Part shown: positions 1 through 8,057 of the stretch, in pieces
How positions within the stretch are numbered: position 1 is the first letter of the stretch
Layout: the number at the start of each line of letters is the position of its first letter
NCBI RefSeq assembly: GCF_016862935.1
Contig: NZ_BONX01000054.1
Coordinates: 62,001 to 126,000 of the forward strand
From: Plantactinospora mayteni
GTDB lineage: Bacteria > Actinomycetota > Actinomycetes > Mycobacteriales > Micromonosporaceae
Reading direction: 5' to 3'
Length of the DNA stretch: 64,000 nucleotides
Program-made: the position numbers and the translations under genes
Notes under the pieces: model-generated
Told to the model about the DNA's origin: nothing
Databases searched by the model: none
What the model saw: only the letters and a program-made list of their open reading frames with translations

Positions 1-30
1 GCGCGTGCGCCGCGCGGTTCAGGTTGGCAA
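1..30. repeat. Partial copy of the 92-bp inverted-repeat element
   Basis: Bases 1-27 match the right-hand end of the element at 21886-21977 (GCGCATGCGCCGCGCGG then TTCAGGTTG) with one substitution. The sequence then diverges to GGCAAGGGTCC where the full copies read AAAAAGGTTCA. The left part lies outside the window. It sits downstream of the stop at 91, so it is intergenic like the other copies. Confidence 0.6.
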
Positions 31-96
31 GGGTCCAGCTATTGACGAGGGGTTCAGCCGGTTGGCAAGGGATCAGCTATTGACGAGGGTTCAGCC
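22..96. repeat. Tandem direct repeat, two units of 37-38 bp
   Basis: Unit 1 (22-59) and unit 2 (60-96) both read GGTTGGCAAGGG..CAGCTATTGACGAGG..TTCAGCC and differ at a few positions. The second unit includes the stop codon of the minus-strand gene ending at 91. The unit contains a near copy of that gene's last codons (Leu-Val-Asp-Gly-stop), so it looks like local duplication of the gene's 3' end next to the inverted-repeat element. Confidence 0.75.
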
Positions 97-2925
97 GTCG
101 ACGAGGGTGAACTTCTCCCACGGGCCGATCGCGGCCCGGTTGGCGACCAGCGGCTCGGTGCCGGCGTTCTCGGCGACGACGTACATGTTGTTCACCGTGG
201 CCCGCAGGCTGACCGTGCCGTCCGGGTTGCGGACCAGGGCGAACGTCTCCCACGCCCCGGCCGCCGCCCGGTTGGCGACCAGCGGGTTCGCCCCGGCGTT
301 CTCGGCGCAGACGTACATCCCGGTGTTCCGGGACCGCAGTGCGACGTTGCCGCCGCCCAGGTCGACCAGGTCGAACTGTTCGGTGGCCCCGATGCTTGCC
401 TTGTTGGCGATCAGCGGGCTACTGCCGACGGCGCTGACGTACTGGTTGTTGGCCGTGGCCCGCAGCCCGGTCGCCGGTCCGCCGCCGGTGCTGCCGGTGG
501 CGAAGGTGAACGAGTCCACGTCGAAGAGGTTGCCGGCACCGCCCTTGAAGACCAGGAAGAGCGTGGTCGTCCCGGACGGCTGGTTGGTCAGGTTGGTGGA
601 GACGTTGGTGAAGGTGTCCCAGCTACCGGTGTTCGGCACGGCGACGGTGCCGAGCAGGGTACCGGTGGCCGAGCCGGTCCGGACCTCGATGGTGCCGCCC
701 GGCCCGCCGGAGGAGACCCGCGCGGTGAACCGGGTGGCGTTGCCGAGCTGGTACGGCTGGTACGAGATCCAGTCGTTGTTGTCGATGAATCCGGCGGTCC
801 GACCGCCCTCGGCGGCGGCGTGCTCGGCGGTCTGCACCCCGCCGGACTGGGCGCCGAAGTGCTCACCCTGGCGGTGCCTCGGTTGCAGCGTCCGGATGCT
901 GTGCGAGGTGAGGTTGCCGTTGTCGGTGTAGCTGGCGTCGAAGACGCCGTAGATGTTCGCGGCGGCGTCGTGCTCACCGTCCACCGGCACGCTGATGGTG
1001 CCGGAGCAACCGGTCTTGGAGGTGATCTCGTGGGCGTGGCTGTCGTGCCCGAGGGCGTAGGTGAGCCGGACCCGGGCGCAGTCGATCGTGCCGTCCTCCG
1101 GATCGCTCACCGTCACCTGGAACGGAACGGTGTCGCCGAAGCTGAACAGCGCACCGTTGCCGGGCACGGTCAGGTTCACCGTCGGCGCCGAGTTGCCGAC
1201 CGTCACCACCAGGCTGGCGGTGCCGGTCAGCCCGGCCGGGTCGGTGACCCGCAGCGTCGGGCTGTACGTCCCGTTGGCCGTGTACGTCTTCGTCGGGTTC
1301 GCCGCTGTCGACGTCGTCCCGTCGCCGAACGTCCACAGGTAGCTCAGCGCCCCACCCTCCGGGTCCGAGCTGCCGGCCGAGGAGAAGTTCACGGTCAACG
1401 GGCTCGGACCGGAGGTGCGGTTGGCGGTGGCGACCGCGATCGGGTTCCGGTTGCCGCCGCCGATGTACTCGATCCGGTACAGCGCCTGGTTGTTCGCGCC
1501 GGTGCCGTAGTCGAGCACGTAGAGCGCGCCGTCCGGGCCGAACGCCTGGTCCATCACCTGGGTACCCCGCCACGGGAAGTCGCTGATCTCCCCGGGGGAG
1601 CCGTCGGCGTTCACCGCGATCGCCTTGATCCAGCGCCGGCCGTACTCACCGGCGAAGAAGCGGCCGTTGAGCGAGGCCGGGAACTTGACGCTGGAGTTGA
1701 GGTTGGCGTCGTACCGGTAGACCGGGCCGCCCATCGGTGACTCGGAACCGCTGCCGAACTCCGGCGGTGAGCCGGCGTCGCCGTACTTGATCCAGCTCGG
1801 CTTGGCCGGCGGCAGGGTGGTCAGCCCGGTGTTCCGGAACGAGTTGTTGGTCGGCCCGCCGGCGCAGTTGTACTTCGCCTGCGACGGCCCGGACGGGAAG
1901 GTGTACTCGTTGTACGTCTCCGCCGTGGTGTTCGTGCCCGTGCAGTACGGCCAGCCGTAGTTGCCCGGTGAGGTGATCCGGTTGAACTCGACCTGCCCGC
2001 CCGGCCCCCGGTTAGCGTCGCCGACGCCCGCGTCCGGCCCGTAGTCGCCGAGGTAGACGATCCCGGTCGCCTTGTCGACGCTCATCCGGAACGGGTTCCG
2101 GAAGCCCATCGCATAGATCTCCGGCCGCGTCCCGGCGGTGCCCGGCGCGAACATGTTCCCGGCCGGGATCGTGTAGGTGCCATCGGCCTGCGGCTTGATC
2201 CGCAGCACCTTGCCCCGCAGGTCGTTGGTGTTGCCCGACGAGCGCTGCGCGTCGAACTGCGGGTTCCGGTTGGTCCGCTCGTCGATCGGGGTGTACGAGT
2301 TGGACTCGAACGGGTTGGTGTCGTCACCGGTCGACAGATAGAGGTTGCCGGCGGCGTCGAAGTCGATGTCCCCGCCGACGTGGCAGCACTGCCCCCGGTC
2401 GTTCGGCACCTGGAGCACCACCCGCTCGCTGCCCATGTTCAGCGTGTCGTCGGCGTTCATGGTGAACCGGGAGAGCCGCAGGTGCCCCTTCCAGCGCTCG
2501 AAGTCGGCGGCGGTGCCGGTGGTCGGGGCGTCCCCGGCCGGGGTGCTCAGCGGCGGCGAGTAGTAGAGGTAGACGTAGCGGTTGCTGGCGAAGTTCGGGT
2601 CGGCGGCGACGCCCTGCAACCCCTCCTCGTCGTGGGTGTAGACCGGGATGGTGCCGGCGACCTTGGTGTTGCCGGCCGCGTCGGTGACCCGGACCGTGCC
2701 GTTGCGGGCGGTGTGCACCACCGACCGGTTCGGGAGCACGGCCAGGGACATCGCCTCGCCGATCTCGGCCGAGCCGGTGGCGAGGGTGACCTGCTGGTAG
2801 TCGGCGGCGGGGACCGGATCGGCCTGGGCCGCCACCATCGGCAGCGCGGCGAAGATCGCGGCGGCGGTGGCGACCGTCGCGGTCGCGTACGACCACGGTC
2901 GTCGTCTGGTGGGGTGCGGTGTCAC
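91..2925 (-). CDS. Secreted sorbosone/glucose dehydrogenase-like protein with PKD, CBM6-like and fascin-like domains
   Basis: This is a 944-residue exported protein. The GTG start at 2925 follows GAAGGAAGG and gives a signal peptide ending near AQA; the frame stays open upstream but without signal-peptide logic. Residues about 40-485 form a six-bladed propeller of the PQQ-dependent sugar dehydrogenase (GSDH) type, with the motifs GQCCHVGGDIDFD and DLRGKVLRIKP. A PKD repeat (about 490-580), another Ig-like module, a CBM6-like module (about 695-810, TAGFIDNNDWISY) and a C-terminal beta-trefoil of three repeats (NNQYVSA, NTGMYVCAE, NNMYVVAE) follow. The family is thought to oxidise sugars or sugar lactones outside the cell; the substrate is unknown. 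It is related to the protein at 4934-7810, and its trefoil matches the one at 8058. Confidence 0.85.
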   Translation of the reverse strand: MTPHPTRRRPWSYATATVATAAAIFAALPMVAAQADPVPAADYQQVTLATGSAEIGEAMSLAVLPNRSVVHTARNGTVRVTDAAGNTKVAGTIPVYTHDEEGLQGVAADPNFASNRYVYLYYSPPLSTPAGDAPTTGTAADFERWKGHLRLSRFTMNADDTLNMGSERVVLQVPNDRGQCCHVGGDIDFDAAGNLYLSTGDDTNPFESNSYTPIDERTNRNPQFDAQRSSGNTNDLRGKVLRIKPQADGTYTIPAGNMFAPGTAGTRPEIYAMGFRNPFRMSVDKATGIVYLGDYGPDAGVGDANRGPGGQVEFNRITSPGNYGWPYCTGTNTTAETYNEYTFPSGPSQAKYNCAGGPTNNSFRNTGLTTLPPAKPSWIKYGDAGSPPEFGSGSESPMGGPVYRYDANLNSSVKFPASLNGRFFAGEYGRRWIKAIAVNADGSPGEISDFPWRGTQVMDQAFGPDGALYVLDYGTGANNQALYRIEYIGGGNRNPIAVATANRTSGPSPLTVNFSSAGSSDPEGGALSYLWTFGDGTTSTAANPTKTYTANGTYSPTLRVTDPAGLTGTASLVVTVGNSAPTVNLTVPGNGALFSFGDTVPFQVTVSDPEDGTIDCARVRLTYALGHDSHAHEITSKTGCSGTISVPVDGEHDAAANIYGVFDASYTDNGNLTSHSIRTLQPRHRQGEHFGAQSGGVQTAEHAAAEGGRTAGFIDNNDWISYQPYQLGNATRFTARVSSGGPGGTIEVRTGSATGTLLGTVAVPNTGSWDTFTNVSTNLTNQPSGTTTLFLVFKGGAGNLFDVDSFTFATGSTGGGPATGLRATANNQYVSAVGSSPLIANKASIGATEQFDLVDLGGGNVALRSRNTGMYVCAENAGANPLVANRAAAGAWETFALVRNPDGTVSLRATVNNMYVVAENAGTEPLVANRAAIGPWEKFTLVDG

Positions 2926-2957
2926 GGGGGACCTTCCTTCGGGTGGCGGGGGTGCGC

Positions 2958-2988
2958 GGGCCGCGCCCCGGGTCGCGGGGCGCGGCCC
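2958..2988 (-). terminator. Hairpin terminator after the ThuA gene
   Basis: A perfect 13-bp stem (GGGCCGCGCCCCG at 2958-2970 with 2976-2988) encloses a 5-nt loop. It lies 30 bp past the stop of the minus-strand gene ending at 3018 and upstream of the next gene's start at 2925. There is no clear U tract, which is usual in high-GC actinobacteria. Confidence 0.65.
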
Positions 2989-3017
2989 ACGTGTGGTGGG
3001 GACGGGCGGAGTGGCGG

Positions 3018-4754
3018 TCAGCCGCCGTAGACGTTGAGGTCCCAGAGCGAGTAGCCCCACTGGGTGGCGCGCTGGGTACCGGTGATCCGGACGTACCGGC
3101 CGGACGCCGAGATCGGCACGTCGTCGACGCCGCCGTCCCCGGTGGTCGTCGCGTAGACCTGGGTCCAGGTCGAGTTGTTCGGCGAGACCTGGATCTGGTA
3201 CGCCCGGCCGTACGCCGTCTCCCAGTTCAGCCGGACGCGGTTCAACGGGTACGACGCGCCGAGGTCGACGGTGATCGACTGCGGGTCGCTGTACGCGCTG
3301 CCCCAGCGGGTACCGGAGTTGCCGTCGACCGCGTTCGCCGCCACGTGCGGGCTGCCCGGCTCGACGCTGGTGGCCGTGACCGACTTGCCCCGGGCCAGGT
3401 CGGTGGCGGGCGGCTGGGTCGGCCCGTCGGTCTTGATCCGGACGTTCCGGTAGTTGATGTCCAGCCCGGCGCCGTCGTTCTGGAGTCCGATGTAGCCGTT
3501 GGCGATGTTCCGGCCGCTGGTGTAGTCGTTCACCTTGACGCCGTTGAGCCAGACCTCGACCCGCTGGCCGTGCACGCCGATCTCGTAGCTGTTCCACGAG
3601 CCGGGCGGGTTCAGCGCGGCGTCCCGGATCGCGGCGTTCGGCGCGGAGAAGCTGTAGACGCTGCCGGTGGTCCGGGACGGGTCGCCGTCGGTGGCGTCGA
3701 TCTGGATCTCGTGGCCGGCGTCGACCGGCCGCCACGGGTCACCCTGCGGGTCGGGGAAGCCGATGAAGACCCCGCCGTTGTCGTCGCCCGGCATCATCCA
3801 GTCGACCTTCAGCGAGTAGTTCGCGTAGGTGCGGACCGGGAACCAGAGCAGCCCCATCCCGCCGAACGAGGTCAGCGTGCCGTCGGCCAGGGTGAAGCCG
3901 CCCGGCCCGGCCTGCCGCCACTGCCCGAAGGTGGCCTGGGTGCCGTCGAAGATCGCCGTGTAGCCGGTCTCGGGCCGGCAGTCGGCCGGGGCAGCGCCCG
4001 CGGCGATCCGCAGGCCGCCGAGCAGCATCCGGGTGAAGTTCGGATCCGAGTACGACTCGTCGGTGTGCCCGAGCCCGGTATACCAGGCACGCCCGCCGCC
4101 GTAGTTCTGGCACCAGGTGATCGGGTGGTCGCCACCCATCGACCCGCCGCTGTACGACGACTCGTCCAGACTGGCCAGCACCTTCACCCGGGACCGGGGA
4201 TTGGTCCGGTAGTTGTACCACTCGTCGGTGCGGGTCCAGCTCGCCGGCAGGTGCGAGGTGGAGACGTTGCCCCGGTCCTCCACCCGGATCCTCGCCTGCT
4301 GGGTCGCCGGATGCGAGGCGAAGTACGCCCCGACCAGCCCGCCGTACCAGGCCCAGTCGTACTCGGTGTCGGCGGCGGCGTGCACCCCGACGTACCCGCC
4401 ACCGCCCGCGATGTACGACTCGAAGGCGCTCTGCTGCCCGGCGTTGAGTACGTCGCCGGTGGTGTTCAGGAAGACCACCGCCTGGTACTGGCCGAGGTTG
4501 CCGGTGCTGAACGCCGCCGCGTCCTCGGTGGCGGTCACGGTGAAGCCGTTGGCGGTGCCGAGCTGCCGGATCGCGGCGATCCCGGGTGCGATCGAGGAGT
4601 GCCGGAAACCGGCGGTCTTGGAGAAGACCAGCACCCGGGTCAGCGGGGCGGCCTCGGCCGGTGCCGGTGCCGGTGTCAGCACCGTGATTGCGCCGGCCAG
4701 GGCGAGTCCGGCGGCCACCGTGGCGGCTGCCGAGGCGAGAAGACGTCTGCGCAT
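3018..4754 (-). CDS. Secreted ThuA / DUF1080 protein with F5/8 type C (CBM32) domain
   Basis: This is a 578-residue exported protein. The ATG at 4754 follows AGGAG at good spacing and starts a signal peptide (MRRRLLASAAATVAAGLALA). Residues about 38-255 are a ThuA glutamine-amidotransferase-like domain (VLVFSKTAGFRHSSI; GGGGYVGVHAAADTEYDW). Residues about 260-440 are a DUF1080 (3-keto-disaccharide hydrolase) domain of jelly-roll type (GGVFIGFPDP, GSWNSYEIGVHG, GYIGLQNDG). Residues about 450-578 are a discoidin-like carbohydrate-binding module (VDGNSGTRWGSAYSD). ThuA proteins are tied to disaccharide catabolism through 3-keto sugars, which fits the sugar-dehydrogenase neighbours on both sides. 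Each flanking gap contains a hairpin, so the genes may be transcribed separately. Confidence 0.85.
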   Translation of the reverse strand: MRRRLLASAAATVAAGLALAGAITVLTPAPAPAEAAPLTRVLVFSKTAGFRHSSIAPGIAAIRQLGTANGFTVTATEDAAAFSTGNLGQYQAVVFLNTTGDVLNAGQQSAFESYIAGGGGYVGVHAAADTEYDWAWYGGLVGAYFASHPATQQARIRVEDRGNVSTSHLPASWTRTDEWYNYRTNPRSRVKVLASLDESSYSGGSMGGDHPITWCQNYGGGRAWYTGLGHTDESYSDPNFTRMLLGGLRIAAGAAPADCRPETGYTAIFDGTQATFGQWRQAGPGGFTLADGTLTSFGGMGLLWFPVRTYANYSLKVDWMMPGDDNGGVFIGFPDPQGDPWRPVDAGHEIQIDATDGDPSRTTGSVYSFSAPNAAIRDAALNPPGSWNSYEIGVHGQRVEVWLNGVKVNDYTSGRNIANGYIGLQNDGAGLDINYRNVRIKTDGPTQPPATDLARGKSVTATSVEPGSPHVAANAVDGNSGTRWGSAYSDPQSITVDLGASYPLNRVRLNWETAYGRAYQIQVSPNNSTWTQVYATTTGDGGVDDVPISASGRYVRITGTQRATQWGYSLWDLNVYGG

Positions 4755-4781
4755 TTGCGAACTCCTAGCGAGGGGGTTGGG

Positions 4782-4819
4782 GCCCGGGGGCTGCCTGTCG
4801 GCAGGGGCAGCCCCCGGGC
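4782..4819 (-). terminator. Hairpin terminator after the second sugar dehydrogenase gene
   Basis: A 14-bp perfect stem (GCCCGGGGGCTGCC at 4782-4795 with 4806-4819) lies downstream of the minus-strand stop at 4934 and 28 bp before the start of the ThuA gene. No other structure was seen in this 179-bp gap. Confidence 0.65.
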
Positions 4820-4933
4820 GGTTCCGTCGCCCGGGACACGGGCGGCGGTACCGACGACCGGCCATCGGCGTAGCCGGCCGCCGGGTCGGATCACTGGGGG
4901 ATCAGCCGATCGACGGACGTGGTTCGGTCGGGG

Positions 4934-7810
4934 TCAGGGCAGGGTCCAGTTCTGTGCGCCGGAGGCGTTGCAGTCGTAGATCTGCAACTGCCGGCCGTTG
5001 CTCGGGTTGGAGGCGGGGATGTCCAGGCACCGGTTGGCCTGCGGGTTGCGCAGGCTGCCGTTGGCACCGGCCGCCCACTGCTGCGCCCCGGTGCCGTTAC
5101 ATGTCCAGAGCTGCACCAGCGTGCCGTTGGTGGTACCGCTGGCCGCCACGTCCAGGCACTTGCCGAGCGCCCGGACCGTGCCGTCGCCGGGCAGCGTCCA
5201 CTGCTGGTTGGCCGAGCCCGCGATGCAGTCCCACATCTGCACCCGGGTCCCGTCGGCGGTGCCACCGGCGTTGACGTCGACGCACTTGTTCATCCCCCGG
5301 ATCGGCCCGGTACGCGGCCCGGGTCCACCGCCGGCCGGGGTGCTGACCCCGGCACCGGTGAAGGTGTAGCTGTCCAGGTCGAGCAGGGCGCCGCCGCTGC
5401 CGCCGGTGAAGACGACGTAGAGGTCGTGGGTGCCGTCGTCCGGCTTTGTCACCGGGGCGGTGACCTCGGTGTAGTTGTCCCAGCCGCCGGTGTTCGGCAC
5501 GGTCACCCTGGCGACCTCCGGGCCGGTCGGCGAGTCGTACCGGAAGGAGACGACGTTGCCGGCCTTGTCCGACGAGACCCGGGCCCGTACCCCGGTGATG
5601 CCCTTCAGGCTGACCGCGTGGTGCCGGACGTACTCGCCGGTCTGGATGTCGCCGAGCCGCCGGCCGCCCTCGGCCCCGGCGGCGTTGATCACCTGCGGGC
5701 CGTTCAGCGAGACGTAGTGCTCGGCCTGCCACTGCTTGGGCCAGAGGGTGATCTCCTTCTCCCCGGTCAGCGGCACCGATCCGGTGGCGCCCCGGTCGGT
5801 GTAGCTCGACCGGAGCACGAAGAAGAGCACCGCGTCCGGGCCGGCGTGCACCGGTCCGGTGTTGACGGTGAAGCCGCAGCCGCTGCCCTGCCCCTCCTCG
5901 TGTGCGTGCTCCTGGTGGCCGAGCGCGGCCCGGATCACCACGTTGGCGCAGGGCACGGTGCCGTCCTGCGGGTCGCTGGCGGTGCCGGTGGAGGTGACGT
6001 TCTCGTCCCAGGAGATCAGGCCGCCGTTGGGCAGTCCGTCCAGGGTGACCGTCGGCCGGTTGTTGCCGACCACGATGGCGACCTGGGTGGTGCCGGAGCG
6101 GCCGGTACCGTCGTTGACGGTCAGCCGGGCCCGCTTGTCGCCGTTGCTGGTGTAGGTGTACGTCGGGTTCGCCGCCGTCGAGTCGACGGTCCCGTTGCTG
6201 TCGAAGTCCCAGGCGTACGTCAGCGGGTCGCCGTCCGGGTCGGAACTGCCGGCGCTGGAGAAGCTGACCTGGAGCGGGGCGAGCCCGTTGTCCCGGTTGA
6301 CCGAGGCGACGGCGGTCGGGGAGCGGCCACCGGCGACGTAGTTGATTTTGTAGAGCCCGGCGGCGACGTCACCGGAGAAGTAGCCGTTGCCGTACTCCAG
6401 CAGGTAGAGCGAGCCGTCCGGGCCGAACTCCATGTCGATCGGGTGCACGAACTGCATCCCGGCGAGCACCGGCTCGATGATCGTCGGGCTGCCGGTACGG
6501 GCGTTGCCGTTGTCGAACTGGACCTCCTTGATCCAGTTGCGGCAGTACTCGGTGATGATCAGCTTGTTGTCGTAGTACGCCGGCCACTTCACCTCGGAGT
6601 TGAGGTTCGGGTCGTAGTGGTAGACCTCGGCGTGGTTCGGCGAGCCGCAGCCGCCCGGGTTGTCCAGTGCCGGCCACTCCTTGCTGCCGCCGTGCTGCTC
6701 CCAGACCAGCGCGCCCCGGGTCGCCGGCAACTGCCGCTGGCCGGTGTTGTTCGGCGAGTCGTTGACCGGACCGGTACCGCCGCCGCACGGGAACCAGCCG
6801 CGCGGCGAGTTGGTGGCGAAGTTCCAGTCGTTGTAGGCGACGTTCGGCCCACCGCAGTACGGCCAGCCGTGGTTACCCGGCGCGGTGGCCCGGTTGTACT
6901 CGTCGTACGCCGCCGGTCCCCGGTTGGCGATCGTGGCACCCGCGTCCGGCCCGACCTCGCCCCAGTACAGGGTGTTCGAGTTCTTCCTGTCGACCCAGAT
7001 CCGGTACGGGTTGCGTACCCCCATGATGTAGACCTCGGGCCGGGTCTGCGCGGTGCCCGGCGCGAAGAGGTTGCCGGCCGGGATCGTGTAGGTCCCGTTG
7101 TCCTCCGGATGGATCCGGTTGATCTTCCCGCGCAGGTCGTTGGTGTTGCCCGAGGTCCGCTGCGCGTCATACTGCGGGTCGCGGCCGGGGCGCTCGTCGA
7201 TCGGCGCCATCCCGGCCGAGTCGCCGCCGGAGTTGGTGTTGTCACCGACCGCGAAGTAGAGGTTCTCCTGACTGTCCCAGGTCATCGAGCCGGCCGAGTG
7301 GCAGCAGAGCCGCCGCTCCGTCGGCCACTCGATCAGCCTCGTCTCGCCGCCCAGTTGCAGCGTGCTGGTGTTGAAGGTGAACCGCGAGATCCGGTTCACC
7401 AGCGGGGTGGCGACCGGCGAATAGAAGAGATAGACCCAGCGGTTGGTGGCGAAGCGCGGGTGCAGGGTGATGCCGATCAGCCCGTCCTCGAACCGGGCGT
7501 CGAGCGGCAACGTCAGGGCGACGGTGGTCGAGCTGGTGGCCGGGTTGTAGAGCCGGACCTGCCCGCCGCCGGAGCTGGTGCCCCGGTTGATATAGAGCAC
7601 CTTGCCGTCGGGCAGCACGGACAGCTCGATCGGTTCGCCCATGGAGAGCCCGCCGTCGAGCTTGACCTTCTCGAACTGGGTGGTGGGTGGCGGTGCGGCG
7701 GTCGCCGGTGGGGCGGCGACGCTGACCGCGACCAGCGGCGGCAGCAGCGCGGCGACGGTGGCCAGCACGACGGCGGCGACGGTACGACGCGGAGGGGTTC
7801 TTCGGTTCAT
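4934..7810 (-). CDS. Secreted sorbosone/glucose dehydrogenase-like protein with PKD, carbohydrate-binding and ricin domains
   Basis: This is a 958-residue exported protein starting at ATG 7810 (GGAG upstream) with a signal peptide ending near ATAAP. The GSDH propeller spans about 45-490 (RRLCCHSAGSMTWD, DLRGKINRIHPEDNGTYTI, GEVGPDAG). A PKD repeat (about 493-583), an Ig-like module, a CBM-like beta-sandwich (about 690-820) and a C-terminal ricin-type trefoil (about 830-958) with three QxW-type repeats (ANQQWTLP, GAQQWAAG, GAQNWTLP) follow. It is a paralogue of the protein at 91-2925 in which the fascin-like trefoil is replaced by a ricin (CBM13) trefoil. Oxidation of a polysaccharide-derived sugar is inferred; the substrate is unknown. 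Confidence 0.85.
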   Translation of the reverse strand: MNRRTPPRRTVAAVVLATVAALLPPLVAVSVAAPPATAAPPPTTQFEKVKLDGGLSMGEPIELSVLPDGKVLYINRGTSSGGGQVRLYNPATSSTTVALTLPLDARFEDGLIGITLHPRFATNRWVYLFYSPVATPLVNRISRFTFNTSTLQLGGETRLIEWPTERRLCCHSAGSMTWDSQENLYFAVGDNTNSGGDSAGMAPIDERPGRDPQYDAQRTSGNTNDLRGKINRIHPEDNGTYTIPAGNLFAPGTAQTRPEVYIMGVRNPYRIWVDRKNSNTLYWGEVGPDAGATIANRGPAAYDEYNRATAPGNHGWPYCGGPNVAYNDWNFATNSPRGWFPCGGGTGPVNDSPNNTGQRQLPATRGALVWEQHGGSKEWPALDNPGGCGSPNHAEVYHYDPNLNSEVKWPAYYDNKLIITEYCRNWIKEVQFDNGNARTGSPTIIEPVLAGMQFVHPIDMEFGPDGSLYLLEYGNGYFSGDVAAGLYKINYVAGGRSPTAVASVNRDNGLAPLQVSFSSAGSSDPDGDPLTYAWDFDSNGTVDSTAANPTYTYTSNGDKRARLTVNDGTGRSGTTQVAIVVGNNRPTVTLDGLPNGGLISWDENVTSTGTASDPQDGTVPCANVVIRAALGHQEHAHEEGQGSGCGFTVNTGPVHAGPDAVLFFVLRSSYTDRGATGSVPLTGEKEITLWPKQWQAEHYVSLNGPQVINAAGAEGGRRLGDIQTGEYVRHHAVSLKGITGVRARVSSDKAGNVVSFRYDSPTGPEVARVTVPNTGGWDNYTEVTAPVTKPDDGTHDLYVVFTGGSGGALLDLDSYTFTGAGVSTPAGGGPGPRTGPIRGMNKCVDVNAGGTADGTRVQMWDCIAGSANQQWTLPGDGTVRALGKCLDVAASGTTNGTLVQLWTCNGTGAQQWAAGANGSLRNPQANRCLDIPASNPSNGRQLQIYDCNASGAQNWTLP

Positions 7811-8013
7811 TGGCGCGCTCCGGCGGTTTCGGTTGGTGGTGGGTGGGGTGCGGCCCGGTCGTCGACGGGCGTACGGGCCCGGGGCCGGGACCCGACCGGG
7901 CCCGGTCACCCGGGACAGGGGTGCAATGGTGCGGTGTGGTCCGGGGCGGGGCCGCCGACGCCCGACCCGGAGGTGCTGCCGGCGGGACACCCGGGATGCG
8001 ACTGTCCCGCCCC

Positions 8014-8050
8014 CACGGCCGACGGGTCGGGGGTGGACCCGCCGGCCGTG
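8014..8050 (-). terminator. Hairpin terminator after the GH95-like gene
   Basis: Arms at 8014-8028 and 8036-8050 pair over 15 positions with one mismatch around a 7-nt loop. The hairpin begins 8 bp past the minus-strand stop at 8058. The rest of the 247-bp gap to the start at 7810 shows only GC-rich partial repeats. Confidence 0.6.
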
Positions 8051-8057
8051 GCACGTC

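Noticed and set aside
2926-3735. Upstream extension of the dehydrogenase frame to 3735
   Set aside because: The extension is an arginine-rich antisense reading of the ThuA gene; the GTG at 2925 has a strong ribosome site followed by a signal peptide.
2919-4979. Long plus-strand frame antisense to the ThuA gene, and similar long frames opposite 4934-11207, 32421-35822 and 47441-50281
   Set aside because: These are GC-rich shadow frames opposite genes with clear domains, signal peptides and ribosome sites.
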